This document shows positions 51,034 to 59,396 of a stretch of DNA of 64,000 nt, piece after piece. Position 1 is the first letter of the stretch. Each line of letters opens with the position of its first letter. Under the pieces are notes generated by a model. The model saw nothing but the letters and a program-made list of their open reading frames with translations. It had not been told where the DNA came from and did not search any database. The stretch is from Streptomyces griseoincarnatus (lineage in GTDB: Bacteria; Actinomycetota; Actinomycetes; Streptomycetales; Streptomycetaceae): NCBI GenBank assembly GCA_014649575.1, contig BMTH01000013.1:124001-188000 (forward strand), in the 5' to 3' direction. The translations under genes and the position numbers were made by a program.

Positions 51034-51224
51034 CCCTCAAGGCCGACACCCACACCGTGTGGACGAAGAGCAGCTACAGCACGGACGAGGGTCCCGACTG
51101 CGTCGAAGTAGCCGCCACCCCCGCGAACATCCTCGTCCGCGACTCCAAGACCCCCCACGGTCCCCGCCTGACCCTCGCTCCGTCCGCGTGGACGACCTTC
51201 CTGCCGTATGCGTCCGAGCGCTGA
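51030..51224 (+). CDS. DUF397 protein
   Basis: A 64-residue protein with the full DUF397 pattern: VWTKSSYSTDEGPDCVEVA, then ILVRDSKTPHGPRLTLAPSA and a final W-x-x-F. It overlaps the XRE gene (ATGA). DUF397 proteins pair with DUF5753-XRE regulators and probably control their activity. A terminator follows 14 bp after the stop. Confidence 0.9.
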   Translation: MTLKADTHTVWTKSSYSTDEGPDCVEVAATPANILVRDSKTPHGPRLTLAPSAWTTFLPYASER

Positions 51225-51238
51225 CGCATGACAGATGC

Positions 51239-51268
51239 GGCCCGCACCTACCTGCATGGGTGCGGGCC
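51239..51268 (+). terminator. Terminator of the XRE/DUF397 pair
   Basis: GGCCCGCACC (51239-51248) pairs exactly with GGTGCGGGCC (51259-51268) around a 10-base loop. Confidence 0.6.
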
Positions 51269-51454
51269 ACGTCTTGTTCGACGTAGTCGATGGTGGAGAC
51301 ACCGCACATGGGCTGCGGCCGAGGGCCAGACATGGATCGACGGCCCGGTCCATCGAAGCCGCATCACGGCGCACGAAAACACGACGGGCCATGAACACGA
51401 CACCGGGTGCCGGGACAGGCTCTTCACCAACACAGCGACCATCCCCGGCGACCA

Positions 51455-52162
51455 CTACGGCAGCGGACGGCGCCACGCAGTGAGCATCAGGGTGTCAGCC
51501 GCTCGCGGTCCCTGCCCGGCAGGGAGCAGGTCGCCGCTGATCCGGGTGAAGCCGGCCTCGTCCAAGAGCTTGACCCACACACGCTCCTGGAGCACCCAAC
51601 GGCGCATCGTGGCCGGCTCACCGTCCGGGGTCCTGGCCGGAATGTCGGCATGCTCCACGTCGGGCTGTGCAGGCGCCCCGCTGACATAGTGGGCGAGGGT
51701 GGAGAACACCAACCGTCCGCCCGGCCGCAGCGCGGCAGCCGCCGCCGGCAGCAATCGGCGCGGCTCTGTGAAGTCGACCGCGCCGAACACGCTGTAGAGC
51801 ACGTCATACGTGCCGGGCGCCGCCCGCAAGTGCTCTACAACGTCTGACTGCACCAGTTGTAGGCGTGGCGTGAGATGGCCGTACAGGTCCATGGCCATGG
51901 CGTGCTGGGCGGGTGAGGCGTCGACGGCGACGACCTGGGCGGGCCGGTGGTGGACGGCCAGGTGGGCGGCCTCCCTCGCCGCGCCCGCGCCGAGGTCGGC
52001 GACATACAGCCCGGACAGGTCACCGAGGATGTCCGGACCGGGCCCGCAGTCCTGGCCCCAGGACCATCGGAAGGTGTCGGGTACGGTCCGGTCAGTGGTG
52101 TGGCGGGTACGACCGTAGTGGTGCCACAGGTCGGCGGATGCGGAGGCTGTCACCCTCTCCAT
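51455..52162 (-). CDS. SAM-dependent methyltransferase
   Basis: A 235-residue class I methyltransferase. Motif I is YVADLGAGAAREAAHLAV, with the acidic end of strand 2 in VVAVDASPAQ, then DVLYSVFGAVDF and the post-motif strand GGRLVFSTLAHYVSG. Substrate unknown; related proteins methylate small molecules. Start is likely the ATG at 52162, without a strong ribosome site; a GTG 12 bp upstream is an alternative. Its position next to an XRE/DUF397 pair, in the opposite direction, is common in Streptomyces. Confidence 0.8.
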   Translation of the reverse strand: MERVTASASADLWHHYGRTRHTTDRTVPDTFRWSWGQDCGPGPDILGDLSGLYVADLGAGAAREAAHLAVHHRPAQVVAVDASPAQHAMAMDLYGHLTPRLQLVQSDVVEHLRAAPGTYDVLYSVFGAVDFTEPRRLLPAAAAALRPGGRLVFSTLAHYVSGAPAQPDVEHADIPARTPDGEPATMRRWVLQERVWVKLLDEAGFTRISGDLLPAGQGPRAADTLMLTAWRRPLP

Positions 52163-52269
52163 GGTGGCGAGCACGGTCTCCGAACGGACCGGTTCGCGGA
52201 AATGTCGCCGGTGCGCGCCCAGACCTCCGCCCGACCGACCGGAGTCCCCGCGCAACGCGACACGAAGAA

Positions 52270-52291
52270 GGGCGCCCCCGAAGGGGCGCCC
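52270..52291. terminator. Terminator downstream of the hem operon
   Basis: GGGCGCCCC (52270-52278), loop CGAA, GGGGCGCCC (52283-52291). It ends the rex-hemACD transcript, 9 bp after the hemD stop codon. Confidence 0.65.
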
Positions 52292-52299
52292 ACCTCACC

Positions 52300-54006
52300 T
52301 CACGTCGTAGACCGACGCCTCCGCGCCCCCGGCCGCCGCTCGCTCGGGCGGGTGACCGGGTCACCCGCCTCCAGCGCGGCGAGCCGGCGCCGCGCGCCGA
52401 AGTCGGCGAGGGCCTCGGCCAGCTTGTGGACCGACGGCTCGGGAGCCATCACGTCCACCCGCAGCCCGTGCTCCTCGGCCGTCTTCGCCGTGGCCGGGCC
52501 GATGCACGCGATCACGGTCACGTTGTGCGGCTTGCCGGCGATGCCCACCAGGTTCCGCACCGTCGACGACGAGGTGAACAGCACCGCGTCGAAGCCGCCG
52601 CCCTTGATCGCCTCACGGGTCTCCGCCGGAGGCGGCGAGGCACGGACCGTGCGGTACGCCGTGACGTCGTCGACCTCCCAGCCCAGCTCGATGAGCCCCG
52701 CCACCAGCGTCTCGGTGGCGATGTCGGCGCGCGGCAGGAAGACACGGTCGATCGGGTCGAAGACCGGGTCGTACGGCGGCCAGTCCTCCAGCAGGCCCGC
52801 GGCAGACTGCTCACCGCTCGGCACCAGGTCCGGCTTCACGCCGAAGGCGATCAGCGCGTTCGCGGTCTGCTCGCCCACCGCCGCGACCTTGATCCCGGCG
52901 AAGGCGCGGGCGTCGAGCCCGTACTCCTCGAACTTCTCGCGGACCGCCTTGACCGCGTTGACCGAGGTGAACGCGATCCACTCGTAGCGGCCGGTGACCA
53001 GGCCCTTGACCGCGCGCTCCATCTGCTGCGGGGTGCGCGGCGGCTCGACCGCGATGGTCGGCACCTCGTGCGGCACGGCCCCGTAGGACCGCAGCTGGTC
53101 GGAGAGCGACGCCGCCTGCTCCTTCGTGCGCGGCACGAGCACCTTCCAGCCGAACAGCGGCTTGGACTCGAACCACGCCAGCCGGTCCCGCTGGGCGGCG
53201 GCGGAACGGTCACCGACCACGGCTATCACCGGGCGGCCGCCCTCCGGGGAGGGCAGCACCTTCGCCTGCTTCAGCGTCTGCGCGATCGTGCCGAGCGTCG
53301 CCGTCCAGGTGCGCTGCCGGGTCGTGGTGCCCGCGACGGTCACCGTCAGCGGGGTGTCGGGCTTACGTCCGGCGGACACCAGTTCGCCCGCGGCGGCGGC
53401 CACCGAGTCCAGCGTGGTGGACACGACCACCGTGCCGTCGGAGGCGCCGACCTCCGTCCAGCACCGGTCGGACGCCGTCCGCGCGTCGACGAACCGCACG
53501 TCGGTGCCCTGCGCGTCCCGCAGCGGCACACCGGCGTACGCGGGCACGCCGACCGCGGTGGCGACACCGGGCACGACCTCGAACGGCACCCCGGCCGAGG
53601 CGCACGCCAGCATCTCCTCGGCGGCGTACGCGTCAAGTCCGGGGTCGCCGGACACCGCACGGACGACCCGCTTGCCGCCGCGCGCGGCCTCCATGACAAG
53701 ATGTGCGGCATCCCTATTCGCGGGGACACCGGCGGTTGTTGACGCGCCGTCAACGACCGTCAGCTGGGGCGTGCCCGTGCCCGGCGTGGACGACGCAGTC
53801 GTGTCCGCGTCCGTGTGCACCTCGGAGACGCCCTGCCTGGCGTGCGTCCGTACGACATCGAGCACGTCGTGCTCGGCGACGAGGACGTCCGCGTTCGCCA
53901 GGGCCTCCACGGCGCGCAGGGTCAGCAGTCCCGGATCCCCGGGTCCGGCACCGAGGAAGGTGACGTGCCCTTGTTCCGGAGGGGCGGGAAGAGTGGTGGG
54001 GCTCAA
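52300..54006 (-). CDS. hemD: Fused CobA-like/uroporphyrinogen-III synthase (HemD)
   Basis: A 568-residue two-domain protein. Residues 10-250 resemble the SAM-dependent methylase CobA (VTFLGAGPGDPGLLTLRAVE, VVPGVATAVGVPAYAGVPL). Residues 285-530 are uroporphyrinogen-III synthase, which closes the tetrapyrrole ring with inversion of ring D (LVPRTKEQAASLSDQLRSYG, FTSVNAVKAVREKF, FTSSSTVRNLVGIAG). The motif that usually reads RLKGGDPxxFGRG in CobA is RAVSGDPGLDAYAAEE here, so methylase activity is doubtful. The TTG at 54006 overlaps the hemC stop (TTGA). Last gene of the operon. Confidence 0.9.
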   Translation of the reverse strand: MSPTTLPAPPEQGHVTFLGAGPGDPGLLTLRAVEALANADVLVAEHDVLDVVRTHARQGVSEVHTDADTTASSTPGTGTPQLTVVDGASTTAGVPANRDAAHLVMEAARGGKRVVRAVSGDPGLDAYAAEEMLACASAGVPFEVVPGVATAVGVPAYAGVPLRDAQGTDVRFVDARTASDRCWTEVGASDGTVVVSTTLDSVAAAAGELVSAGRKPDTPLTVTVAGTTTRQRTWTATLGTIAQTLKQAKVLPSPEGGRPVIAVVGDRSAAAQRDRLAWFESKPLFGWKVLVPRTKEQAASLSDQLRSYGAVPHEVPTIAVEPPRTPQQMERAVKGLVTGRYEWIAFTSVNAVKAVREKFEEYGLDARAFAGIKVAAVGEQTANALIAFGVKPDLVPSGEQSAAGLLEDWPPYDPVFDPIDRVFLPRADIATETLVAGLIELGWEVDDVTAYRTVRASPPPAETREAIKGGGFDAVLFTSSSTVRNLVGIAGKPHNVTVIACIGPATAKTAEEHGLRVDVMAPEPSVHKLAEALADFGARRRLAALEAGDPVTRPSERRPGARRRRSTT

Positions 54007-54962
54007 AGTGCTCGCTCCCCCATCAGACCGGCCGCGCCCTGCGCGAGCATCTCGGTGGCGAGTTCGCGACCGAGCGCCGTCGCCGCCTCGTGCGTCTCGG
54101 GCACGGGACCGGTGGTGGACAGCTGCACCAGCGTGGAACCGTCGGTCGTACCGACGACGCCCCGCAGGCGCATTTCCTTGACAGACTGCCCGTCGGTCAA
54201 GAGGTCGGCCAACGCACCCACGGGTGCGCTGCAGCCGGCCTCCAGGGCGGCGAGCAGTGACCGCTCGGCCGTCACGGCGGCCCGCGTGAGCGGGTCGTCG
54301 AGCTGGGCGAGCGCGGCGATGAGGTCCGCGTTGTCCGCGGTGGTCTCGACCGCCAGTGCCCCCTGGCCGGGGGCGGGCAGAACCGTGTCGACCGACAGGA
54401 AGTCGGTCACCTCGTCGCTGCGGCCGACCCGGTTGAGCCCGGCGGCCGCCAGCACCACCGCGTCCAGGTCGCCCTTGGTGACGTACCCGATGCGGGTGTC
54501 GACGTTGCCCCGGATCGGGACCGTCTCGATGTCCAGGCCGTGGGTGCGCGCGTACGCGTTCAGCTGCGCCATGCGGCGCGGCGAACCGGTGCCGATGCGC
54601 GCCCCGCGCGGCAGGTCGGTGAGCTTCAGCGCGTCCCGCGCGATGATCACGTCCCGCGGGTCCTCCCGTACCGGGATCGCCGCCACGACCAGCTCGTCGG
54701 GCTGCGTGGTCGGCAGGTCCTTGAGGGAGTGCACCGCGAAGTCCACCTCGCCGCGCGCCAGGGCCTCCCGCAGCGCGGCGACGAAAACGCCCGTGCCGCC
54801 GATCTGCGCGAGGTGCTCGCGCGACACGTCGCCGTACGTGGTGATCTCGACGAGCTCGACGGGCCGTCCGGTCACCTGGCTCACGGCATCCGCCACCTGC
54901 CCGGACTGGGCCATGGCGAGCTTGCTCCGCCTGGTCCCCAGCCTCAGTGCCTTCTCAGTCAT
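54003..54962 (-). CDS. hemC: Hydroxymethylbilane synthase (porphobilinogen deaminase)
   Basis: A 319-residue enzyme that links four porphobilinogen molecules into hydroxymethylbilane. Conserved parts: LRLGTRRSKLAMAQSGQVAD, DFAVHSLKDLP (active-site Asp and Lys), IGTGSPRRMAQL and the cofactor cysteine in ALEAGCSAPVGAL, to which the dipyrromethane primer is attached. The ATG at 54962 overlaps the hemA stop (ATGA). Third gene of rex-hemACD. Confidence 0.95.
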   Translation of the reverse strand: MTEKALRLGTRRSKLAMAQSGQVADAVSQVTGRPVELVEITTYGDVSREHLAQIGGTGVFVAALREALARGEVDFAVHSLKDLPTTQPDELVVAAIPVREDPRDVIIARDALKLTDLPRGARIGTGSPRRMAQLNAYARTHGLDIETVPIRGNVDTRIGYVTKGDLDAVVLAAAGLNRVGRSDEVTDFLSVDTVLPAPGQGALAVETTADNADLIAALAQLDDPLTRAAVTAERSLLAALEAGCSAPVGALADLLTDGQSVKEMRLRGVVGTTDGSTLVQLSTTGPVPETHEAATALGRELATEMLAQGAAGLMGERAL

Positions 54963-56668
54963 CCCGGCCCTCGGTTCTCTGCGTTCTTCTCGGTGCTTTC
55001 CTCGGCGCGGGAGACGGAGGCCACCGTCTCGGGGTCGAGGTCGAACAGGGTGCGCAGCGCGTCCGCGTACCCGGTACCGCCGGGCTCGGCCGCGAGCTGC
55101 TTGACCCGGACCGTCGGGGCGTGCAGCAGCTTGTCGACCACCCGTCGCACGGTCTGGGTGATCTCCGCGCGGTGCTTGTCGTCCAGGCCGGGGAGCCGCC
55201 CCTCGAGGCGGGCCATCTCTCCGGCCACCACGTCGGCCGCCATGGTCCGCAGGGCGACGACGGTCGGCGTGATGTGCGCCGCCCGCTGTGCCGCGCCGAA
55301 CGCGGCGACCTCGTCGGAGACGATACGCCGGACCTGGTCCACATCGGCAGCCATCGGAGCGTCCGCGGACGCCTCCGCGAGCGATTCGATGTCGACGAGC
55401 CGCACGCCGGGCAGGCGGTGTGCCGCCGCGTCGACGTCCCGCGGCATGGCGAGGTCCAGCAGGAACAGTACGGGCTCGGGGCGCTGCGGCACGTCGACCG
55501 CCTCGGGCCGCCGGCGCTCGGGGATACGGCCGATCGCGGACGCGGCCGCGGCGAGCGCGCCGATGACCTCGGCGTCCGCCTCCGGACCGGTGCCGCGCGC
55601 GGCGTCCCGGCGGTCGACGGCGGAGCCCGCCGCCCACGCGCCGTGCTGCTCCAGCGTGGCCGCGTCCATCCCGGCGACGGCCGCCTCCCCCATGACGGAG
55701 AATCCGGGCCGCACCGTGGACAGGTCCACCGGGCAGCCGTCCTCGGCGGGAGTCTGCGCGGGCGGGGCGCTCTCGCGGGCGTCCTCCTCGGCGACGGCGT
55801 CGAGGTCGACGACCGGCGCCGTCTCCACGCGTCCCTCGACGCCCGCGGCCACCATGTCGGCGGTCAGCACCAGGCCGGTCGCGCCCGTGCAGGAGACGAC
55901 CACATCGGCACGTGTCAGCTCGAACGGCACCGATGTCATCGGGACCGCGCGGGCCGTCACGTCCGTGTCGTCGCCCTCGGTGAGGATCCGCACAAGGCGC
56001 TCGGCGCGGTCGGGCGTGCGGTTCGCGACCACGACCTCGGCGACCCCGGTGCGCGCGAGCGTGGCCGCGGACAGCGATGACATCGATCCGGCGCCTATGA
56101 CGAGGGCCTTCTTGCCGCGGGCCCAGGACTCGACGGGGGTGCCGAGCGCGAGCTGCTCCAGGCCGAAGGTGACCAGGGACTGCCCGGCGCGGTCGATGCC
56201 GGTCTCGGAGTGGGCGCGCTTGCCGACCCGCAGCGCCTGCTGGAACAGGTCGTTCAGCAGTCGTCCGGCGGTGTGCGTCTCCTGGGCGCGGGCCAGCGAG
56301 TCCTTGATCTGGCCGAGGATCTGCCCCTCGCCCACGACCATCGAGTCCAGTCCGCAGGCCACCGAGAACATGTGGTGGACGGCACGGTCCTCGTAGTGCA
56401 CATAAAGATAAGGAGTGAGCTCCTCCAGGCCGACCCCGCTGTGCTGGGCGAGCAGCGTGGACAGCTCGGCGACACCGGCGTGGAACTTGTCCACGTCGGC
56501 GTACAGCTCGATGCGGTTGCAGGTGGCGAGGACCGCGCCCTCGGAGGCGGGCTCCGCGGCGACCGTGTCCTGCAGCAGCTTGGTCTGCGCCTCCACGCTC
56601 AGCGACGCCCGCTCCAGCACGCTGACCGGGGCGCTGCGGTGGCTCAGTCCGACGACGAGGAGGCTCAT
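54959..56668 (-). CDS. hemA: Glutamyl-tRNA reductase
   Basis: A 569-residue enzyme that reduces glutamyl-tRNA to glutamate semialdehyde, the first committed step of tetrapyrrole synthesis. Catalytic Cys50 in VLATCNRIELY; GEGQILGQIKDSL; NADPH site VIGAGSMSSLSAATL; the C-terminal dimerisation helix is also present. An insert of about 120 residues (277-398, Ala/Glu/Asp-rich) splits the NADPH domain just before LFLLDLAMPRDVD; this makes the protein longer than the usual 420-450 residues, as known for Streptomyces HemA. The ATG at 56668 overlaps the rex stop (ATGA). Confidence 0.95.
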   Translation of the reverse strand: MSLLVVGLSHRSAPVSVLERASLSVEAQTKLLQDTVAAEPASEGAVLATCNRIELYADVDKFHAGVAELSTLLAQHSGVGLEELTPYLYVHYEDRAVHHMFSVACGLDSMVVGEGQILGQIKDSLARAQETHTAGRLLNDLFQQALRVGKRAHSETGIDRAGQSLVTFGLEQLALGTPVESWARGKKALVIGAGSMSSLSAATLARTGVAEVVVANRTPDRAERLVRILTEGDDTDVTARAVPMTSVPFELTRADVVVSCTGATGLVLTADMVAAGVEGRVETAPVVDLDAVAEEDARESAPPAQTPAEDGCPVDLSTVRPGFSVMGEAAVAGMDAATLEQHGAWAAGSAVDRRDAARGTGPEADAEVIGALAAAASAIGRIPERRRPEAVDVPQRPEPVLFLLDLAMPRDVDAAAHRLPGVRLVDIESLAEASADAPMAADVDQVRRIVSDEVAAFGAAQRAAHITPTVVALRTMAADVVAGEMARLEGRLPGLDDKHRAEITQTVRRVVDKLLHAPTVRVKQLAAEPGGTGYADALRTLFDLDPETVASVSRAEESTEKNAENRGPG

Positions 56669-57450
56669 GCCGGCATCACGGCGGGTACGTCCCCGTCGGG
56701 CCCCTGGTCGGTGGCGGAGTCCTCGCGCTTGGCGGCGACGGCGCTGTTGGTGGTGCCCGCGGCCTGCGTGACGTCGGCGGCGGCCTCCTCGCCGGCCTTG
56801 CGCTGCTCGTGGAAGGCGAGGATCTGCAGCTCGATGGAGAGGTCCACCTTGCGCACGTCGACGCCGTCCGGGACGGTCAGCACGGTCGGCGCGAAGTTCA
56901 GGATGGAGGTGACGCCGGCGGCGACGAGCCGGTCGCAGACCTGCTGGGCGGCGCCGGCCGGGGTGGCGATGACGCCGATGGACACGCCGTTGTCCCGGAT
57001 GATCGCCTCGAGCTCGTCGGTGTGCTGCACGGGGATGCCGGCGACGGGCTTCCCGGCCATCGCGGGGTCGGCGTCGATCAGCGCGGCGACCCGGAAACCA
57101 CGGGAGGCGAACCCTCCGTAGTTGGCGAGGGCGGCGCCGAGGTTGCCGATTCCTACGATCACAACCGGCCAGTCCTGGGTGAGGCCGAGTTCACGGGAGA
57201 TCTGGTACACGAGATACTCGACGTCGTAGCCGACGCCCCGGGTGCCGTAGGAGCCCAGGTAGGAGAAGTCCTTGCGCAGCTTCGCGGAGTTGACACCCGC
57301 GGCGGCCGCCAGCTCCTCGGAGGAGACCGTGGGCACCGAGCGCTCGGAGAGCGCGGTCAGGGCGCGGAGGTACAGCGGAAGCCGGGCGACGGTGGCCTCG
57401 GGAATCCCTCGGCTACGGGTCGCCGGTCGGTGAGTTCGGCCAGTTGCCAC
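56665..57450 (-). CDS. rex: Redox-sensing transcriptional repressor Rex
   Basis: A 261-residue repressor that binds DNA when NAD+ is high and releases it when NADH rises. Winged HTH at about 25-75 (VSSEELAAAAGVNSAKLRKD), then FSYLGSYGTRGVGYDVEYL and a Rossmann fold with GIGNLGAALANYGGF. The GTG at 57450 has AGGAG four bases upstream. First gene of rex-hemACD; it has its own operator upstream (57527-57544), so it is autoregulated. It couples heme and cytochrome supply to respiration. Confidence 0.95.
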   Translation of the reverse strand: MATGRTHRPATRSRGIPEATVARLPLYLRALTALSERSVPTVSSEELAAAAGVNSAKLRKDFSYLGSYGTRGVGYDVEYLVYQISRELGLTQDWPVVIVGIGNLGAALANYGGFASRGFRVAALIDADPAMAGKPVAGIPVQHTDELEAIIRDNGVSIGVIATPAGAAQQVCDRLVAAGVTSILNFAPTVLTVPDGVDVRKVDLSIELQILAFHEQRKAGEEAAADVTQAAGTTNSAVAAKREDSATDQGPDGDVPAVMPA

Positions 57451-57526
57451 GGTGCTCCTGCGGGTAGAGCGGGGCTTCAGGCGGTCATACGTCCCCGGAC
57501 CGCCCCGTCGAATGCAGGCTATGTCT

Positions 57527-57544
57527 TTGTGAACGCGTGCACAA
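57527..57544. promoter_or_regulatory. Rex operator (ROP)
   Basis: TTGTGAACGCGTGCACAA is a near-perfect palindrome that differs by one base from the S. coelicolor Rex consensus TGTGAACGCGTTCACA (from memory). It lies 77 bp upstream of the rex start, where it can block transcription of rex-hemACD when NADH is low. Confidence 0.9.
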
Positions 57545-57738
57545 AGATTGTGTCCGATTTGCCCGGCCAACGTGACCGGGGTCACGCGCCCCCGGCGCAC
57601 GCGCGGGGAACCGGCGCGCCCGCACCGCAGCTCCTTGGCTTCTGGGGGCAAAACCGCACACTCTCCTCTGTGAATCCCGCCCCCGAGACCAAGTCACCAT
57701 CGATCCTAAGCGAATTTCCGCCAGATTGAACTGGCCGG

Positions 57739-58020
57739 TCAGTCACCCAGGGCCTTGCGGAGACGGTCCTCGTTCACGCGCCAGAAGGTGTGCTGCCGTC
57801 CGTCGACGAGCACCACGGGGATCTGCTCCCAGTACTTCTCGTACAGCTCCCGGTCCTCGGTGATGTCCTTCCGCTCCCACGGGACCCCGAGCTCGGAGCA
57901 CACCTTCTCCACCACCACCTGGGCGTCGTCGCACAGATGGCAGCCGGGCTTGCGGATCAGCGTCACGAGCCGGTCCCGCGGGGATCCGGCACGGCGGAAG
58001 AGAGGGCTCATACGGGTCAT
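57739..58020 (-). CDS. Glutaredoxin-like protein
   Basis: A 93-residue thioredoxin-fold protein with redox motif KPGCHLCDDA (C-x2-C) and the cis-proline strand EQIPVVLVDG. It resembles the small glutaredoxin-like (DUF836) proteins of actinobacteria, which may reduce disulfides with mycothiol or thioredoxin. An ATG at 58020 with GGGCGGG upstream is preferred to that at 58011. Lies upstream of rex on the same strand, but 288 bp and the Rex operator lie between. Confidence 0.8.
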   Translation of the reverse strand: MTRMSPLFRRAGSPRDRLVTLIRKPGCHLCDDAQVVVEKVCSELGVPWERKDITEDRELYEKYWEQIPVVLVDGRQHTFWRVNEDRLRKALGD

Positions 58021-58126
58021 TGTCCCGCCCAGGACAAGGCCGGGACACCGCCCGGGACACGCAGAGTTCACGACGTGGCGACCTCTCGGCACCGGAACGG
58101 GCGCACGCACTGGCTATGCTCACGCC

Positions 58127-59038
58127 ATGGCCGCTCTCGGATGGCTCACTCCCCGTAGGCGCTCCGCCACGGCGCGGAGCGTGTTGGCAGGCGAGGCCTC
58201 GGCGGAGGCCGCCCGCAAGTCCACCCAGGAAGTTCTCGAACGCGAACCCGAGTTCCCGGTACCCGGTGACGAACGGGCCGCCGCGTTCTTCGACCTGGAC
58301 AACACCGTCATGCAGGGCGCCGCCCTGTTCCACTTCGGGCGCGGCCTGTACAAGCGGAAGTTCTTCGACACGCGCGAGCTGGCCCGGTTCGCCTGGCAGC
58401 AGACGTGGTTCCGGCTGGCCGGCGTCGAGGACCCCGAGCACATGCAGGAGGCGCGCGACTCGGCGCTCTCCATCGTCCAGGGCCACCGCGTCTCCGAGCT
58501 GCAGTCCATCGGCGAGGAGATCTACGACGAGTACATGGCGGAGCGGATCTGGCCCGGCACCCGGGCGCTGGCCCAGGCGCACCTCGACGCGGGCCAGCGG
58601 GTGTGGCTGGTCACCGCCGCCCCGGTGGAGATCGCCACGGTGATCGCCCGCCGCCTCGGACTGACCGGCGCCCTGGGCACCGTCGCCGAGTCGGTCGACG
58701 GCGTGTACACGGGCAAACTCGTGGGCGAACCGCTGCACGGCCCCGCCAAGGCGGAGGCGGTCCGCGCACTGGCCCTGGCGGAGGGTCTGGACCTCACTCG
58801 CTGCGCGGCCTACAGCGACTCGCACAACGACATCCCCATGCTGTCGCTGGTGGGCCACCCCTACGCGATCAACCCGGACTCCAAGCTGCGCAAGCACGCG
58901 CGTCAGATGGACTGGCGGCTGCGCGACTACCGCACCGGCCGCAAGGCGGCCAAGGTCGGCATCCCGGCCGCGGCCGGCGTGGGCGCGGTGGCCGGGGGAA
59001 CGGCCGCCGCCATCGCCCTGCACCGCAAGCGCCGCTGA
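58127..59038 (+). CDS. HAD-superfamily phosphatase (SerB-like, IB type)
   Basis: A 303-residue protein. Catalytic motif FFDLDNTVMQGAAL (D-x-D), motif II near VWLVTAAP, and motif III/IV in AAYSDSHNDIPML. This is the HAD-IB group that includes phosphoserine phosphatase; substrate unknown. A C-terminal hydrophobic, Gly/Ala-rich helix (IPAAAGVGAVAGGTAAAIAL) followed by HRKRR suggests membrane attachment with the tail inside. Located between the Rex operon and bldN, as in S. coelicolor. Confidence 0.85.
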   Translation: MAALGWLTPRRRSATARSVLAGEASAEAARKSTQEVLEREPEFPVPGDERAAAFFDLDNTVMQGAALFHFGRGLYKRKFFDTRELARFAWQQTWFRLAGVEDPEHMQEARDSALSIVQGHRVSELQSIGEEIYDEYMAERIWPGTRALAQAHLDAGQRVWLVTAAPVEIATVIARRLGLTGALGTVAESVDGVYTGKLVGEPLHGPAKAEAVRALALAEGLDLTRCAAYSDSHNDIPMLSLVGHPYAINPDSKLRKHARQMDWRLRDYRTGRKAAKVGIPAAAGVGAVAGGTAAAIALHRKRR

Positions 59039-59396
59039 CGCCCCGCGGCCCGGCCCGCGCATGCCCGCTGTGACCGGACAGGGCCGCGACACGCCCAAAC
59101 CGACTGCCGTACCCCGCAACCGGCCCGAACAGTCCTCTTGGCTGCACACGGCCACAACTCGCCCCGGACTTATCCGGAAATCGAAAGCTTCCGGTCATCA
59201 ACCGGTCAGCTCCTCATCCCTGAACCTACGTCAATCGGTTACGGAAGCGACCTAATCGGTGATTTGAGCAACTCGGTGTAGCAGGGCCTGTACGAAGCGT
59301 TATTCTCCTCAGACGCATTCCGGGACCGCCCCCTTCGCCACGACGGGTGAACGGCCCCGCACTGCACGTGATGGAAGCTCTGCCTCTGGGAGTCCC
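59039..59396. other. Upstream region of bldN
   Basis: 358 bp expected to hold the bldN promoter, a site of developmental control (BldD is known to repress bldN in S. coelicolor). Seen here: CCGGTCA twice at 11-bp spacing (59191, 59202) and TCCGGAA-N9-TTCCGG just before (59173-59194). No exact TNAC-N5-GTNA BldD box was found by eye. No small gene recognised. Confidence 0.5.
59191..59208. promoter_or_regulatory. Direct repeat CCGGTCA upstream of bldN
   Basis: CCGGTCA at 59191-59197 and 59202-59208, one helical turn apart, about 190 bp before the start of bldN. Spacing of 11 bp suits an activator or repressor that binds the same face; the reader is not known. Confidence 0.3.

Noticed and set aside
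59039-59396. BldD box upstream of bldN
   Set aside because: No exact TNAC-N5-GTNA match by eye; a weaker half-site cannot be called without a scoring matrix.
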